Notes: generated from the letters alone by a model not told the origin. A stretch of 64,000 nt of DNA from Streptomyces inusitatus (GCF_014651115.1 NZ_BMWG01000003.1:19675-83674); one strand, 5' to 3'; shown: positions 1 through 8,109, numbered from the stretch's first letter. Numbers and translations: made by a program.

Positions 1-2
1 CC

Positions 3-950
3 TCCTCGCTCCAGACCTCCCGGATGGCCATGCACGCCATCAAGGCCGGTGAGGGCGATGTCTTCATCTCGGCCGGGGTGGAGATGGTCTCCCGGTTCGC
101 CAAGGGGTCCTCCGACAGCCTGCCCGACACCCAGAACCCGCTCTTCGCCGAGGCCCGGGCCCGTACCGAGAAGGCCGCCGAGGGCGGGTCGGACTCCTGG
201 CGCGACCCGCGTGAGGAGGGGCTGCTGCCGGACGCGTACATCGCCATGGGGCAGACGGCGGAGAACCTCGCCCGGCTGAAGGGCGTGAGCCGCCGCGAGA
301 TGGACGAGTTCGGCGTACGGTCGCAGAACCTCGCCGAGCAGGCCATCGCCAACGGCTTCTGGGAGCGGGAGATCACCCCGGTCACCACGCCCGACGGCAC
401 CGTCGTCACGGCGGACGACGGACCGCGCGCGAGCGTGACCCTGGAGGGCGTGGAGGGGCTGAAGCCCGTCTTCCGGCCGGACGGCCTGGTGACGGCGGGG
501 AACTGCTGCCCCCTCAACGACGGCGCGGCCGCCCTGGTGATCATGAGCGACACCAAGGCCCGTGAGCTGGGGCTGACCCCGCTCGCCCGGATCGTCTCCA
601 CCGGGGTCTCCGCCCTCTCCCCCGAGATCATGGGGTACGGGCCGGTCGAGGCCTCCCGCCAGGCCCTGACCCGTGCCGGGCTGACCATCGGCGACATCGA
701 CCTGGTGGAGATCAACGAGGCCTTCGCCGCCCAGGTCATCCCCTCCTACCGGGATCTCGGCGTCGACCTCGACAAGCTCAACGTCAACGGCGGCGCGATC
801 GCGGTCGGCCACCCGTACGGCATGACCGGCGCCCGGATCACCGGCACCCTGATCAACAGCCTCCAGTTCCACGACAAGCAGTTCGGCCTGGAGACGATGT
901 GCGTGGGGGGCGGGCAGGGGATGGCGATGGTGATCGAGCGGCTGAGCTGA
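3..950 (+). CDS. Thiolase (acetyl-CoA C-acetyltransferase family), 5' end cut by the window
   Basis: The C-terminal two thirds of a thiolase, the family that reversibly joins or cleaves acyl-CoA units in fatty-acid and polyketide-precursor metabolism. The reading frame is open from position 3, before the first ATG at 24, so the true start lies left of the window. The residues just after the usual nucleophilic cysteine are at the very edge. Visible family motifs are INEAFAA, the catalytic-histidine region [16 protein letters not shown], and CVGGGQGMA near the C-terminus, which carries the second catalytic cysteine. The last codons and stop are repeated downstream in a 100-bp tandem repeat. Family assignment is firm; the exact substrate cannot be told. 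Confidence 0.93.
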   Translation, partial: SSLQTSRMAMHAIKAGEGDVFISAGVEMVSRFAKGSSDSLPDTQNPLFAEARARTEKAAEGGSDSWRDPREEGLLPDAYIAMGQTAENLARLKGVSRREMDEFGVRSQNLAEQAIANGFWEREITPVTTPDGTVVTADDGPRASVTLEGVEGLKPVFRPDGLVTAGNCCPLNDGAAALVIMSDTKARELGLTPLARIVSTGVSALSPEIMGYGPVEASRQALTRAGLTIGDIDLVEINEAFAAQVIPSYRDLGVDLDKLNVNGGAIAVGHPYGMTGARITGTLINSLQFHDKQFGLETMCVGGGQGMAMVIERLS

Positions 951-1161
951 GACGCGGCTGGGGTTGGGGGTGCCCTGAGGAACGAAGGGCGCACCCGGCC
1001 ACAGCGGTGTCGAAACTCAGCGCGACCACCAGCACGAGCGGCTGAGCTGAGACGCGGCTGGGGTTGGGGGTGCCCTGAGGAACGAGGGGCGCACCCGGCC
1101 GCAGCGGTGTCGAAGCTCAGCGCGACCACCAGCACGAGCGGCTGAGCTGAGACGCGGCTGG
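935..1161. repeat. Tandem direct repeat, ~100-bp unit, about 2.3 copies
   Basis: Units begin at 935, 1035 and 1135, each with CGAGCGGCTGAGCTGAGACG. The first two full units differ by only a few bases. The first overlaps the last codons and stop of the thiolase gene, so that coding end is copied twice more into non-coding DNA. Slippage or unequal crossover is the simple explanation. Confidence 0.9.
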
Positions 1162-1188
1162 GGCCTGAAAACCAACTCGTGACCGAAA

Positions 1189-1221
1189 CTCCCCCAGGAT
1201 GTGATCTCTCTCCTGGGGGAG
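1189..1221 (+). terminator. Hairpin terminator downstream of the thiolase gene
   Basis: A perfect 11-bp inverted repeat (1189-1199 with 1211-1221, CTCCCCCAGGA / TCCTGGGGGAG) with an 11-nt loop follows the tandem repeat. There is no long T run, which is usual for Streptomyces terminators. The remaining gap to 1344 shows nothing else I can support. Confidence 0.7.
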
Positions 1222-1344
1222 CGTCATTTCCCCAGGTCAAACCCATGCCCCGGTAAACACCAGGCCAAAAGTCCTGTCCATTTCATGACGTAATGCACTG
1301 CCGGGAGGAGTCGGCTCCCCGCAAGCTGATGTAGGAAGTCGGAG

Positions 1345-2235
1345 GTGTCGAATGAAACCGGGAGTACGTCAGTGAGCGCCATGTCTCTTGCCCTGCTGCT
1401 GACCACCGCCGCGGCCACGGTGGTGGGAGCCGCCGCCCTGCACGCCGCGTACGGACTCCGCAAGCAGGTCACGGCCCTCCGCACCGAGCTGTCCGCGGCG
1501 ACCGCGGCCGGGGTCCGCCCGGCCGTCGTCGCCGTGCCGCAGGCCCGTCCCACCCCCGCCGGGGAGATACGCGCGGCCGTCGCCGAGGCTCTCGCCGAGG
1601 AGCGGGAGCGCGAGCTGGCGGAGGCGCGCGCCTTCTGGGCCGCGCAGGAGACCCGTGACGCCGCCGACGCCTCCGCCCGGCCGGGCGGGGAGGCCCCGCT
1701 GCCGCTGTTGGGCGGCGGCGCCGGTGCTCCTGGTGACGAGCCGCCGTTCTATGTGCCGAGGCAGAGTGACTTCCTGGGGCTGGAGGCGATGGACCTGGAC
1801 GCGATCGAGGCGCTGGACGAGCCGGCCGATCTCCCGGAGATGACCGAGTTCGCGGAGGAATCCGCCGAGCTGGCCGCTGCCCGCCGCCGGCATCCCTCGC
1901 ACCCGGACTTCGTCCCCGTACAGACCTCGGTCGTCACCGACCACGAGCGCACGGTCCGCAGGCTGGAGGAGCTGGCCCTCGCCCACACCGAGCTGACCGA
2001 TGTGCGGCCGGGCCCGCTGGGCACGCTCGACGTCTATGTCTTCGCGGACGGGACCACGCTCTGTCTGACCCCGGGCCACCGGGAGACCGCCGAGCGGCTC
2101 GCCGAGTCGCTGCGCTCCGGTGACGCCCCGGTGCTGCTGGGCGGTTCCAGCGTCTCCGGCGCGTACGCCCTGACCTTCGTCTGCGGCGACGAGGCCGTCT
2201 ACATCCTCGCGGACCGGGTCATCGCCTCGTTCTGA
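1345..2235 (+). CDS. Conserved hypothetical membrane-anchored protein
   Basis: A 296-aa protein I do not recognise by family. A hydrophobic segment at about residues 13-30 (LALLLTTAAATVVGAAAL) looks like an N-terminal membrane anchor. It is followed by a charged, Glu/Ala-rich linker with a probable coiled-coil stretch (EALAEEREREL) and a compact C-terminal region of about 100 residues. I used the GTG at 1345; the ATG at 1381 is an alternative that keeps the anchor. It is flanked by an upstream terminator and a convergent gene, so it is probably monocistronic. Its chromosomal setting and typical Streptomyces codon use make it a host gene. Confidence 0.75.
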   Translation: MSNETGSTSVSAMSLALLLTTAAATVVGAAALHAAYGLRKQVTALRTELSAATAAGVRPAVVAVPQARPTPAGEIRAAVAEALAEERERELAEARAFWAAQETRDAADASARPGGEAPLPLLGGGAGAPGDEPPFYVPRQSDFLGLEAMDLDAIEALDEPADLPEMTEFAEESAELAAARRRHPSHPDFVPVQTSVVTDHERTVRRLEELALAHTELTDVRPGPLGTLDVYVFADGTTLCLTPGHRETAERLAESLRSGDAPVLLGGSSVSGAYALTFVCGDEAVYILADRVIASF

Positions 2236-2276
2236 CGCCGCTCCGGGCGCACTCCGGCGCGTCGCGAGCGCGGCGG

Positions 2277-2603
2277 CTACAGCCCCGCGCGCTCCGCCGC
2301 CGTACGTACGAGAAGCGCGGCCTCGTCCACCTCTGTCTGCCGGGGGGCCGGGGCCGTTCTCAGTGCTTCGGCCAGATCCGCGGCCGCCACGGTCAGCTGG
2401 TCGGCGACGGCGAACACTCCCGCGTCGGGCATGGTCCTGGGCGGCCGGTCCGGGGTCTCGACCCGCTGGGCGCGCAGCGCCAATTCCCTGGCCAGCGCCA
2501 GCGCCTCGGCTGCCGCGCCCCGCTGGAGGCGGCTCTGCGGGGCGGCCCGCAGCCGGTCGGCGAAGCGTTCCACTGCCGCGGTGAGATCGGTCGTATCAAG
2601 CAC
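2277..2603 (-). CDS. Small conserved hypothetical protein
   Basis: A 108-aa Ala/Arg-rich, apparently all-helical protein with no motif I recognise. It starts with GTG at 2603 and is convergent with the gene ending at 2235, with about 40 bp between the stops. Its promoter would lie in the ~100-bp gap shared with the divergent DUF4287 gene at 2703. Cytoplasmic from composition. No function can be inferred. Confidence 0.65.
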   Translation of the reverse strand: MLDTTDLTAAVERFADRLRAAPQSRLQRGAAAEALALARELALRAQRVETPDRPPRTMPDAGVFAVADQLTVAAADLAEALRTAPAPRQTEVDEAALLVRTAAERAGL

Positions 2604-2702
2604 ACCGCGACCCTATGCGCACCCCGGGGAGTGTTGCCAACGGGCGAACGCTCGGGCACGGTGGCGTGAAGGAGCACACGCGCGAAGCGTCCGGAGGCGC
2701 CG

Positions 2703-2933
2703 ATGTCCCCAGTCTTCTCCGAAGAGACCCACCGAAATCTGCTCTCCCGAATCCCCCAGTGCACCGGTCGTGAGATCTCCGACTGGCTCCGCGCCGTCGA
2801 GGACGGCCCGTCCCTTCTCCGCCTTGAGGAGAAGATCAGCTGGCTCCGGAGCGAGTACAGCCTGTCGTACGGCCACGCCAAGGCGATCGTCCACGAGTAC
2901 GACCTGCGGCGGGCCGCGCGCAAACTGCTGTAG
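2703..2933 (+). CDS. DUF4287 domain protein
   Basis: A 76-aa protein that fits DUF4287 over its whole length, with the pattern SWLRSEYSLSYGHAKAIVHEYDL in the second half. The family is small, soluble and of unknown biochemical role; some members are fused to DUF5655-type domains, which is not the case here. It is divergent from the gene starting at 2603 and is followed 27 bp later by a long bidirectional hairpin. Host gene. Confidence 0.8.
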   Translation: MSPVFSEETHRNLLSRIPQCTGREISDWLRAVEDGPSLLRLEEKISWLRSEYSLSYGHAKAIVHEYDLRRAARKLL

Positions 2934-2960
2934 GTCCGCGCCCCCGGGACCCGGGAACGC

Positions 2961-2997
2961 CGAAGGGCCCGCGGGCGGTGCGCCCGCGGGCCCTTCG
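2961..2997. terminator. Bidirectional terminator between convergent genes
   Basis: A perfect 17-bp stem (2961-2977 with 2981-2997) closed by a GTG triloop lies between the stops of the DUF4287 gene (+) and the Bax-inhibitor gene (-). It is symmetrical, so it can serve both. Confidence 0.9.
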
Positions 2998-3030
2998 TCA
3001 CTTCAGCCGGTCGACCCGGGTCGGGTCTTC

Positions 3031-3912
3031 CTAGTCGTTGCCGGTGATCAGCGAGACCAGTCGCAGCATCTCCAGGTAGATCCAGACGAGGGTCATGGTG
3101 AGGCCGAAGGCGGCCATCCAGGACTCCTCGCGCGGAGCGCCGTAGGCCAGCCCGTCCTCGACCTGCTTGAAGTCGAGGGCGAGGAAGCAGGCGCCCAGGA
3201 TGACGCCGATGACGCCGAAGAGGATGCCGAGACCGCCGCTGCGGAAGCCGAGGCCGTCGCCGCCGCCGATGACGGCGAAGAGCAGATTGACCGCCATCAG
3301 CAGCACGAAGCCGAGGCCGGCCGCCATCACGAAGCCGTAGAAGCGGCGGTTGACGCGGATCCAGCGCATCTTGTAGGCGATGAGCACACCGGCGAAGACC
3401 GCCATGGTGCCCAGGACCGCCTGCGGGACCGCGCCCGCGCTGACGTAGGTGGTGACAGCGCTGGAGATGACCCCGAGGAAGACGCCCTCGAAGGCCGCGT
3501 ACGCCAGGATCAGCGCCGGGACGGGCTTGCTCTTGAAGGCCTGGACCAGCGACAGGACGATGGCGATCAGCGCGGCGCCGATCGCGATGCCGTACGACTT
3601 GCCGATGTTCGCGCTGTCGACGGGCAGCAGGACCCACGAGAGCACAGCGGTGAGGACGACGGTGCCGAGCGTCATCGCGGTACGCGACACGACATCGTCG
3701 ATCGTCATCGCATTGGCGCGCACAGGGGCCTCGGGGCCCGTGCCGAGCTGGGCCTCGGGCGCGTAAGGGTTGGTCGCGTACGGGTTCGCGGCGCCCTGGG
3801 CATAGGGGTTTCCTGCGACGGGTCCCCCGGCCTGCGGCTGCGCGTTGAAGCCCGCGGAACCGTTGTCGCGGCTGAACCCCCGTCGCGAGAAGACCGGGTT
3901 GCTGCTCCTCAT
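3031..3912 (-). CDS. Bax inhibitor-1 / YccA family membrane protein
   Basis: A 293-aa integral membrane protein. The first ~80 residues are polar, with repeated NPYA(Q/T)-type motifs. Seven hydrophobic segments then fill residues ~85-280, the layout of the BI-1/YccA (TMBIM) family, whose members form membrane channels or regulators of membrane-protein turnover. The start ATG at 3912 is preceded by GGAGTGAG; an upstream in-frame start at 3951 lacks a good ribosome site. It ends just before the shared hairpin at 2961-2997. This is the last clearly chromosomal gene before the possible attachment site. Confidence 0.92.
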   Translation of the reverse strand: MRSSNPVFSRRGFSRDNGSAGFNAQPQAGGPVAGNPYAQGAANPYATNPYAPEAQLGTGPEAPVRANAMTIDDVVSRTAMTLGTVVLTAVLSWVLLPVDSANIGKSYGIAIGAALIAIVLSLVQAFKSKPVPALILAYAAFEGVFLGVISSAVTTYVSAGAVPQAVLGTMAVFAGVLIAYKMRWIRVNRRFYGFVMAAGLGFVLLMAVNLLFAVIGGGDGLGFRSGGLGILFGVIGVILGACFLALDFKQVEDGLAYGAPREESWMAAFGLTMTLVWIYLEMLRLVSLITGND

Positions 3913-4187
3913 CTCACTCCTCCATGGCCACCTTGCGCGGCCTTGCGTCAAGAGTAATGCGGGAGCAAAGCAAGCACCCTAGTGCCTGGGGAGGATCTTT
4001 CCGGATTGTGACCTGGGATCACGGTTTCGGGTGAAGCCCGTGTGAGGGACCCGACGCCCCGCACCACCCTCATGGGCGACGGGAGGGTCCGGGGGTCCGC
4101 CCCGGAGGGCCGCCGGCCCGGCCCCGGCGAGGAGAGTGCCGTGGTCACCGGTTCGTTCCCGCGGGTGACGCTGCGTATCGATGGTCG

Positions 4188-4211
4188 TGCCCGGAGCCGG
4201 ACTCGAACCGG
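4188..4211 (-). other. tRNA 3'-end-like segment, possible attL core
   Basis: Read on the minus strand it contains GGTTCGAGTCC, a T-loop and stem, followed by TCCGGGCA, which fits an acceptor strand plus discriminator. No matching 5' half (D-arm, anticodon arm) lies to its right. Many actinobacterial integrases use tRNA 3' ends as attB. A lone 3' end beside phage-type DNA is what attL would look like, with the intact tRNA expected at attR outside the window. One T-stem pair (49-65) is mismatched and I could not name the tRNA. Confidence 0.45.
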
Positions 4212-4321
4212 AGGGCCCGGTCGCATCACCGCAGGTCAACGCCCTGACCTGCGGCGCGGCCACCGAAACAGACCCATCCAGGCCCTTCCAGACCGGATCA
4301 GAGGCAACCAGCCGGTACCCC

Positions 4322-4339
4322 GTGCGCCAATTGGCGCAC
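4322..4339. promoter_or_regulatory. Perfect 18-bp palindrome
   Basis: GTGCGCCAATTGGCGCAC, two 9-bp arms with no spacer, lies in the intergenic junction region just downstream of the leftward accessory genes. It could be a dimeric regulator site, but nothing ties it to a given gene. Confidence 0.4.
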
Positions 4340-4361
4340 CGAATGGCGCGCACACGGTAAA

Positions 4362-4388
4362 GGGCCCGGCAGATAGCCTGCCGGGCCC
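4362..4388 (-). terminator. Terminator for the leftward 4.5-5.9 kb genes
   Basis: A 10-bp perfect stem GGGCCCGGCA / TGCCGGGCCC with a 7-nt loop. Read leftward the stem is followed by TTTACC, so it fits an intrinsic terminator for the minus-strand cluster ending at 4539. Confidence 0.7.
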
Positions 4389-4538
4389 CTTCCCGACCCT
4401 CACGCTGCGGAGCACGAGGCCGGGGGATCACCATTCAACCGTCTCTCCGGGATCATGGCCGGAAGACGCCACGCCACCCGAAAGGACGCCATCGATCCCG
4501 GTGGACGACCCGCCCCGGCAAGGAGCGGGAGCCCCGGC

Positions 4539-4724
4539 TCAGGCCCACTGATCGACCTGACGGTTGTACGCGTACACCAGCGCCTCAAGGCGCTCAAGGC
4601 ACGCCTCGCACACGAAAAACGGGCCGGTCCCGTACATCTCGGTCTGGACCGGGCCCAGCCACGTCACCGGCACCTCGTCAGTCTCGCAGCGCCAGCACCA
4701 GCCGACCACCCACGTAATGATCAC
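4539..4724 (-). CDS. Small cysteine-containing protein, possible zinc binding
   Basis: A 61-aa protein with two CxxC pairs (CWRC near residue 10 and CEAC near residue 40), the layout of a small zinc ribbon. Short proteins of this kind are frequent in Streptomyces phages and integrative elements. It starts with GTG at 4724, whose bases overlap the TGA of the 31-aa membrane-peptide gene (GTGA), implying translational coupling. It is the last gene of the leftward cluster before the terminator at 4362-4388. Function unknown. Confidence 0.6.
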   Translation of the reverse strand: MIITWVVGWCWRCETDEVPVTWLGPVQTEMYGTGPFFVCEACLERLEALVYAYNRQVDQWA

Positions 4725-4816
4725 CGGGCCGGACCAAAGACGCCGATGCTGAGCGCGGTCAGAATCGACAGCACCGCGACCACGTACATGACCTGTTCAG
4801 TGCGACTGCTCACCAT
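4721..4816 (-). CDS. 31-aa single-span membrane peptide
   Basis: A short ORF with ATG at 4816, preceded by GAGGAGTC, and TGA at 4721-4723. The peptide has a polar N-terminus (MVSSRTEQ) followed by one hydrophobic span (VMYVVAVLSILTALSIGVFG) and a short tail, so a membrane location is likely. It overlaps the end of the ATP-binding gene by 20 bp and its stop overlaps the start of the next gene. That makes a tightly coupled four-gene unit. Phage- or element-borne membrane micropeptides can modulate holins or host proteases, but nothing here shows a role. Confidence 0.55.
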   Translation of the reverse strand: MVSSRTEQVMYVVAVLSILTALSIGVFGPAR

Positions 4817-5333
4817 GACTCCTCGTCCTCGGGAGTTCCAGATCGGCCCACACCGTCTTTCCCCAGCCCAGCAGGTCCACGCCCCAGCGGCCGTCGGTCA
4901 GCTCTTCGACGATCGCCAGCCCTCTCCCGGACACATCCTGATCGCCGGCCTCGCGGGTCTGCGGAAGAACGCGCGAGAAGTCCGTCACGGCCAGCCTCAC
5001 CCCGGTGCGGCTCTCCCGCGTCACGGTGATCTTCACGAGATCCCGCCGGGCATGCGCGACCGCGTTCGACACCAGCTCGGTGATGACGAGTCGCCCCGCG
5101 AACTCGGCCTCTCCCAGATCCCACCGGCAGAGCACCAAGGAGACAAGGGCACGCGCGTCTCGTGCGGACTCGGCCGCCCTCGGCAGGGTCGTGCTGTAGG
5201 AGGGCTTCCCGTGCATCTTCGACTTGATCGGCATGCGCCCGGTGCTCCTGATCGGCATGCGGGCACCCCTGCCCGCGCCCTCGGGCTCAGTCGGCCTCGC
5301 CTTGCTCCTGAGGCTGTGGCCGGGCTCAGGCAT
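4797..5333 (-). CDS. ATP-binding (anti-sigma/HATPase_c) regulatory protein
   Basis: A protein of about 178 aa. Its C-terminal ~130 residues match the GHKL ATPase fold of RsbW/SpoIIAB-type anti-sigma factors, which is very common in Streptomyces. Motifs are ELVSNAVAHA (N-box), LAVTDFS and DVSGRGLAIVEEL (G-boxes). Such proteins bind sigma factors or anti-anti-sigma partners and phosphorylate the latter using ATP. The N-terminal ~45 residues are basic and low complexity. I chose ATG 5333, which overlaps the stop of the upstream gene (ATGCCTGA); a start near residue 34 is possible. Pairing with the upstream hypothetical gene is typical of Streptomyces accessory loci. Confidence 0.8.
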   Translation of the reverse strand: MPEPGHSLRSKARPTEPEGAGRGARMPIRSTGRMPIKSKMHGKPSYSTTLPRAAESARDARALVSLVLCRWDLGEAEFAGRLVITELVSNAVAHARRDLVKITVTRESRTGVRLAVTDFSRVLPQTREAGDQDVSGRGLAIVEELTDGRWGVDLLGWGKTVWADLELPRTRSHGEQSH

Positions 5334-5904
5334 CACCATCACCGGCCGTGCGGATGGCGTCGCGGCCCAGTCTGATGAGGGCCGCCAGCCGGTCGGGCGA
5401 GCACAGCCGATCAGGGCCGTCCAACGGCACCACCCACCACGGATCCCTCTCCTGAGGTTCAATCACCCCCGGTGCCGGGACCAGGAGCAGCCCGCGGTGC
5501 GAATGCGCCACCGTCCCGGGCATCCCCCAATCCTGTCCGGCGGACACAGGGACCAGCGCCGTGTACGAGCCCTGCCGGGCGAAGTCGTCGTAGCTGTAGA
5601 ACATCGGCCCGCCCAGAACCTCGGCGAGCGGCGGCGCGCACGCGGCCGGATCATCCAGACCCAGCGCCGCATGGATGAGGCCGGCCGGGATGATGACCGC
5701 GCCGAACAGGGCACCCGGCCGCAGCCAGGCAGACCCATGCTCCTCCCAGTCCTTGCTGGCCTTCGGGATCGACCGTGCCGCCGAGAGAAGCCAGCGCCCG
5801 GCGGCCATGTGCCACTCACGCCGGGCCTCCAGAGAGGCAGTCGGTAGTACGGGGGCGAGGGCAGCAGAGCCCTCTTCGTCGTCTCGTGCGTGTGCGTCCG
5901 GCAT
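5326..5904 (-). CDS. Hypothetical protein paired with the ATP-binding regulator
   Basis: A 192-aa soluble protein with no family I can name. It has several tryptophans and a conserved-looking segment around YSYDDFARQGSYTALVPVSAGQ. The ATG at 5904 is preferred over the upstream in-frame ATG at 5955. Its stop overlaps the start of the ATP-binding gene, so the two are co-translated. It is divergent from the regulator gene at 6092; the 187-bp space between them must hold both promoters. Confidence 0.65.
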   Translation of the reverse strand: MPDAHARDDEEGSAALAPVLPTASLEARREWHMAAGRWLLSAARSIPKASKDWEEHGSAWLRPGALFGAVIIPAGLIHAALGLDDPAACAPPLAEVLGGPMFYSYDDFARQGSYTALVPVSAGQDWGMPGTVAHSHRGLLLVPAPGVIEPQERDPWWVVPLDGPDRLCSPDRLAALIRLGRDAIRTAGDGDA

Positions 5905-6091
5905 TGCACTCCCAGGCGGCTCGTCGCGATGGAAACCGTGCGTTGACCCCTTCACATATGAGCCAACTCCCGCTAAACCGGCCTCGCCGGACCTTCAGGC
6001 GGACTTTCAGGCGGACTTTTCACCGAAGCGGCCTTTTCGACCCTCCGGAGTCGCTACCGTCAGGTGGATTCAGATCACCGGAGGTGACGGG
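5905..6091. promoter_or_regulatory. Divergent promoter region with direct repeats
   Basis: This space separates the minus-strand gene starting at 5904 and the plus-strand regulator at 6092. It has comparatively AT-rich patches and a near-tandem repeat TTCAGGCGGAC (at about 5994 and 6006). A GGAGGTGA ribosome site lies just before the regulator ATG. I cannot place exact -35/-10 boxes. Confidence 0.45.
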
Positions 6092-7399
6092 ATGCCAGAG
6101 CTGACGCCCTTCGAGCAGGCCTGCCTCCTGCAAGGCTGGGACAGACCGGCGGACTTCTTGCGCGCCTTCCAGGCCACAGCCGATGTTCTGGGCGAGGCAG
6201 TCACGCTGACCGACCGCCAGGCCCGGCGATGGCGTCAACCCGACCCTCCCGCACCCCGGGCGCGCGCCTGGAGGGTTCTGCACGCCATGTTCGGGATCTG
6301 CCCGAGCCGCCTAGGGTTCCCTGGGCCTCCGCCAGGTGCCACCGTGGGGAACGTACCGCTCCCCACACAGAGAGGCAGCACCTCCGTGGACCGACGAGCC
6401 TTCCTGACCGATACCGTTGGCGCAGCAGCCGGCCTTGGTCTCCCTGCCCACGAGCGACCGCTCAGCCTGCTCGGAGACACAGGCGCTGTCGGGACCACCC
6501 ACCTCATCGAACTGCGCTCCGGACTCCAAGCCCTCTTCCAGCTCGACGACGCATACGGGGGCGGCGACGTCCGCTCGCTGGCCGTCCGGCACCTGCGTCG
6601 AGTCCGCCGCGTCATCAACTCCGGGCACTACCCCGACACGATCGGACGTCAGCTCCAGCTCCTCTCGGGGGAGATCGCCGAGCACTGCGGATGGCTGTAC
6701 TACGACGCGGAGGACCAGCCCAGCGCCCGCCGGTACTGGGGAGAGGCCCTGACCACGGCGACCATGATCCAGGACACCAATCTGGAGATCCTGGTCTTCT
6801 CCTCCATGGCCTTGCAGGCATGCCATGAAGGGCGCGTCCGTGACGGCCTGGATCTGGCCCGCGCGGCCCAGGAGCGCGCGGCCCGGCTCGGATCCCCCCT
6901 GCTCCAGTCCGTCATCGCCGTCCGGGAAGCGCGGGCGCTGTCGCTGCTCGCCGACGGCAAGGGGGCCAGTCGGCGACTGGCCGACGCCATGCGGTTCGTC
7001 GAGAAGGACGGCCGTGGCCGCCCTTCTCCCGAGTGGACCTCCTTCCACGGGCCGGCCGAGCTGGAGTACGCGCAGGGCCTCCTCAATACGGAGATGGGCC
7101 ACCACGGGGCCGCGACGCACTTCCTCCGGGCAGCTCTCGCCCATCAGGAGGCCAACTACGGCCGAAACAGGGCCTTGTACAAGTTCACCTTCGCCCGCGC
7201 TCTGATCGACGCCGGCGAGGTCGACGAAGGAGCCGCTCACGCCGTGGCGAATCTGGAGAACCTGGAAGAGGTCGAGTCCGGGCGCGTCATGCGGCGACTG
7301 CACGAGGTAGCCGGGGCGCTCCATGCAGTCGACAGCCCCGCCGCGCAGGAAGCGGCCGAGCATCTGACCGAGTACGCAGACATGAAAGGAGCGGCGTAA
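6092..7399 (+). CDS. Streptomyces-type transcriptional regulator with TPR-like C-terminal domain
   Basis: A 435-aa protein. Residues ~1-70 (MPELTPFEQACLLQGW...LTDRQARRWRQ) form a predicted helical DNA-binding-like head of the kind found in Streptomyces XRE/TPR regulators. Residues ~100-430 are repeated helical hairpins resembling tetratricopeptide repeats (CGWLYYDAEDQPSARRYW, then EYAQGLLNTEMGHHGAATHF). Such proteins often sense a ligand or peptide and control adjacent genes. ATG 6092 follows GGAGGTGACGG. It overlaps the acetyltransferase by one base (TAATG), so the two are co-translated. Possibly element-borne cargo. Confidence 0.72.
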   Translation: MPELTPFEQACLLQGWDRPADFLRAFQATADVLGEAVTLTDRQARRWRQPDPPAPRARAWRVLHAMFGICPSRLGFPGPPPGATVGNVPLPTQRGSTSVDRRAFLTDTVGAAAGLGLPAHERPLSLLGDTGAVGTTHLIELRSGLQALFQLDDAYGGGDVRSLAVRHLRRVRRVINSGHYPDTIGRQLQLLSGEIAEHCGWLYYDAEDQPSARRYWGEALTTATMIQDTNLEILVFSSMALQACHEGRVRDGLDLARAAQERAARLGSPLLQSVIAVREARALSLLADGKGASRRLADAMRFVEKDGRGRPSPEWTSFHGPAELEYAQGLLNTEMGHHGAATHFLRAALAHQEANYGRNRALYKFTFARALIDAGEVDEGAAHAVANLENLEEVESGRVMRRLHEVAGALHAVDSPAAQEAAEHLTEYADMKGAA

Positions 7400-7968
7400 T
7401 GCCCGACCGGATGACGTACGAGCGATTCCACGACCAGGAGGCCTGGCCCCAGCTCGACGCGTTCCTTCCCGCGTACGAGGAGATCTACGCCGAGCCTCCG
7501 TACAACGAAGGCCCGAGCGACGTCGCCGGGTTCGTCGGCAGCTACACCGTCCACGCGGCGCAGCAGGGTATCCGTCTGGTCCTCGCTCGCGACGGCGACG
7601 ACGTCGTGGGCTTCGCCTACGGCTATCCCCTGCCGTCCATCACCGGGTGGTGGAGGAATGTCGACAGGCCGCTGTCGGACGACTTCATGCGCGAGGACGG
7701 CATCCGTACATGGGCCATCCTGGAGCTGGCCGTCCGTGCGCCGTGGCGCAGACGAGGCATCGCGCGCGCTCTCCATACGTACCTTCTGAATGGCCTGGAC
7801 GCAGAGCGGGTGACGCTCACGGTCCGGCCCGAGCCGGAGGCATCCCCGGCGCAGTCCGCATACGCCGCGTGGGGCTACCGGAGTGTCGGGGTGGCGCGCC
7901 CGTGGGAGGACGCGCCGCTCTACACCGCGATGGTCCTCGACCTGGCCGGTCGGCGCGCCGACGCCTGA
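7399..7968 (+). CDS. GNAT family N-acetyltransferase
   Basis: A 189-aa protein with the GNAT acetyl-CoA-binding signature in the middle: LAVRAPWRRRGIARALH (residues ~111-127), matching the R/Q-x-x-G-x-A loop. A preceding beta strand (VVGFAYGYP) and a following AYAAWGYRSVG segment are typical of the fold's end. The family transfers an acetyl group to amines of antibiotics, proteins or small molecules; the substrate cannot be told. It is coupled to the regulator by TAATG overlap and followed by a strong terminator at 7978-8014. Confidence 0.85.
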   Translation: MPDRMTYERFHDQEAWPQLDAFLPAYEEIYAEPPYNEGPSDVAGFVGSYTVHAAQQGIRLVLARDGDDVVGFAYGYPLPSITGWWRNVDRPLSDDFMREDGIRTWAILELAVRAPWRRRGIARALHTYLLNGLDAERVTLTVRPEPEASPAQSAYAAWGYRSVGVARPWEDAPLYTAMVLDLAGRRADA

Positions 7969-7977
7969 CCCGCACGC

Positions 7978-8014
7978 GAAGACGCCCCGCTCGGAATCCG
8001 GGCGGGGCGTCTTC
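7978..8014 (+). terminator. Terminator after the acetyltransferase gene
   Basis: A perfect 13-bp stem GAAGACGCCCCGC / GCGGGGCGTCTTC with an 11-nt loop, 10 bp after the stop codon. Confidence 0.88.
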
Positions 8015-8109
8015 GTCGGGCCACGTAGCGATGAGCAGCGTCAGCGTTGACTGTTGACGCGATTGACAATACGCGCCGAGCGGGCGCTCGCCAGACCGAC
8101 ACGCGAAGG

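Larger units (their letters stand above)
3913..4538. other. Gene-poor junction between host chromosome and accessory DNA
   Basis: This 626-bp stretch has no gene I can support. It holds the tRNA-end-like segment (4188-4211), a perfect inverted pair of the octamer GCAGGTCA / TGACCTGC (4231-4252), a perfect 18-bp palindrome (4322-4339) and a terminator-like hairpin (4362-4388). ORFs across it on either strand lack ribosome sites and are not convincing. Confidence 0.6.

Noticed and set aside
2431..3957. 508-aa plus-strand ORF antisense to the Bax-inhibitor gene
   Set aside because: It lies opposite a clear membrane-protein gene, is charged and low complexity, crosses a terminator hairpin, and reflects high-GC third-position bias.
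4188..4265. Complete tRNA gene
   Set aside because: Only a T-arm/acceptor-like end is present; upstream on the minus strand is a 10-bp hairpin that cannot form D and anticodon arms.
4042..4551. 169-aa plus-strand ORF across the candidate attachment region
   Set aside because: No ribosome site, it spans palindromes and a terminator, and the translation is low complexity.
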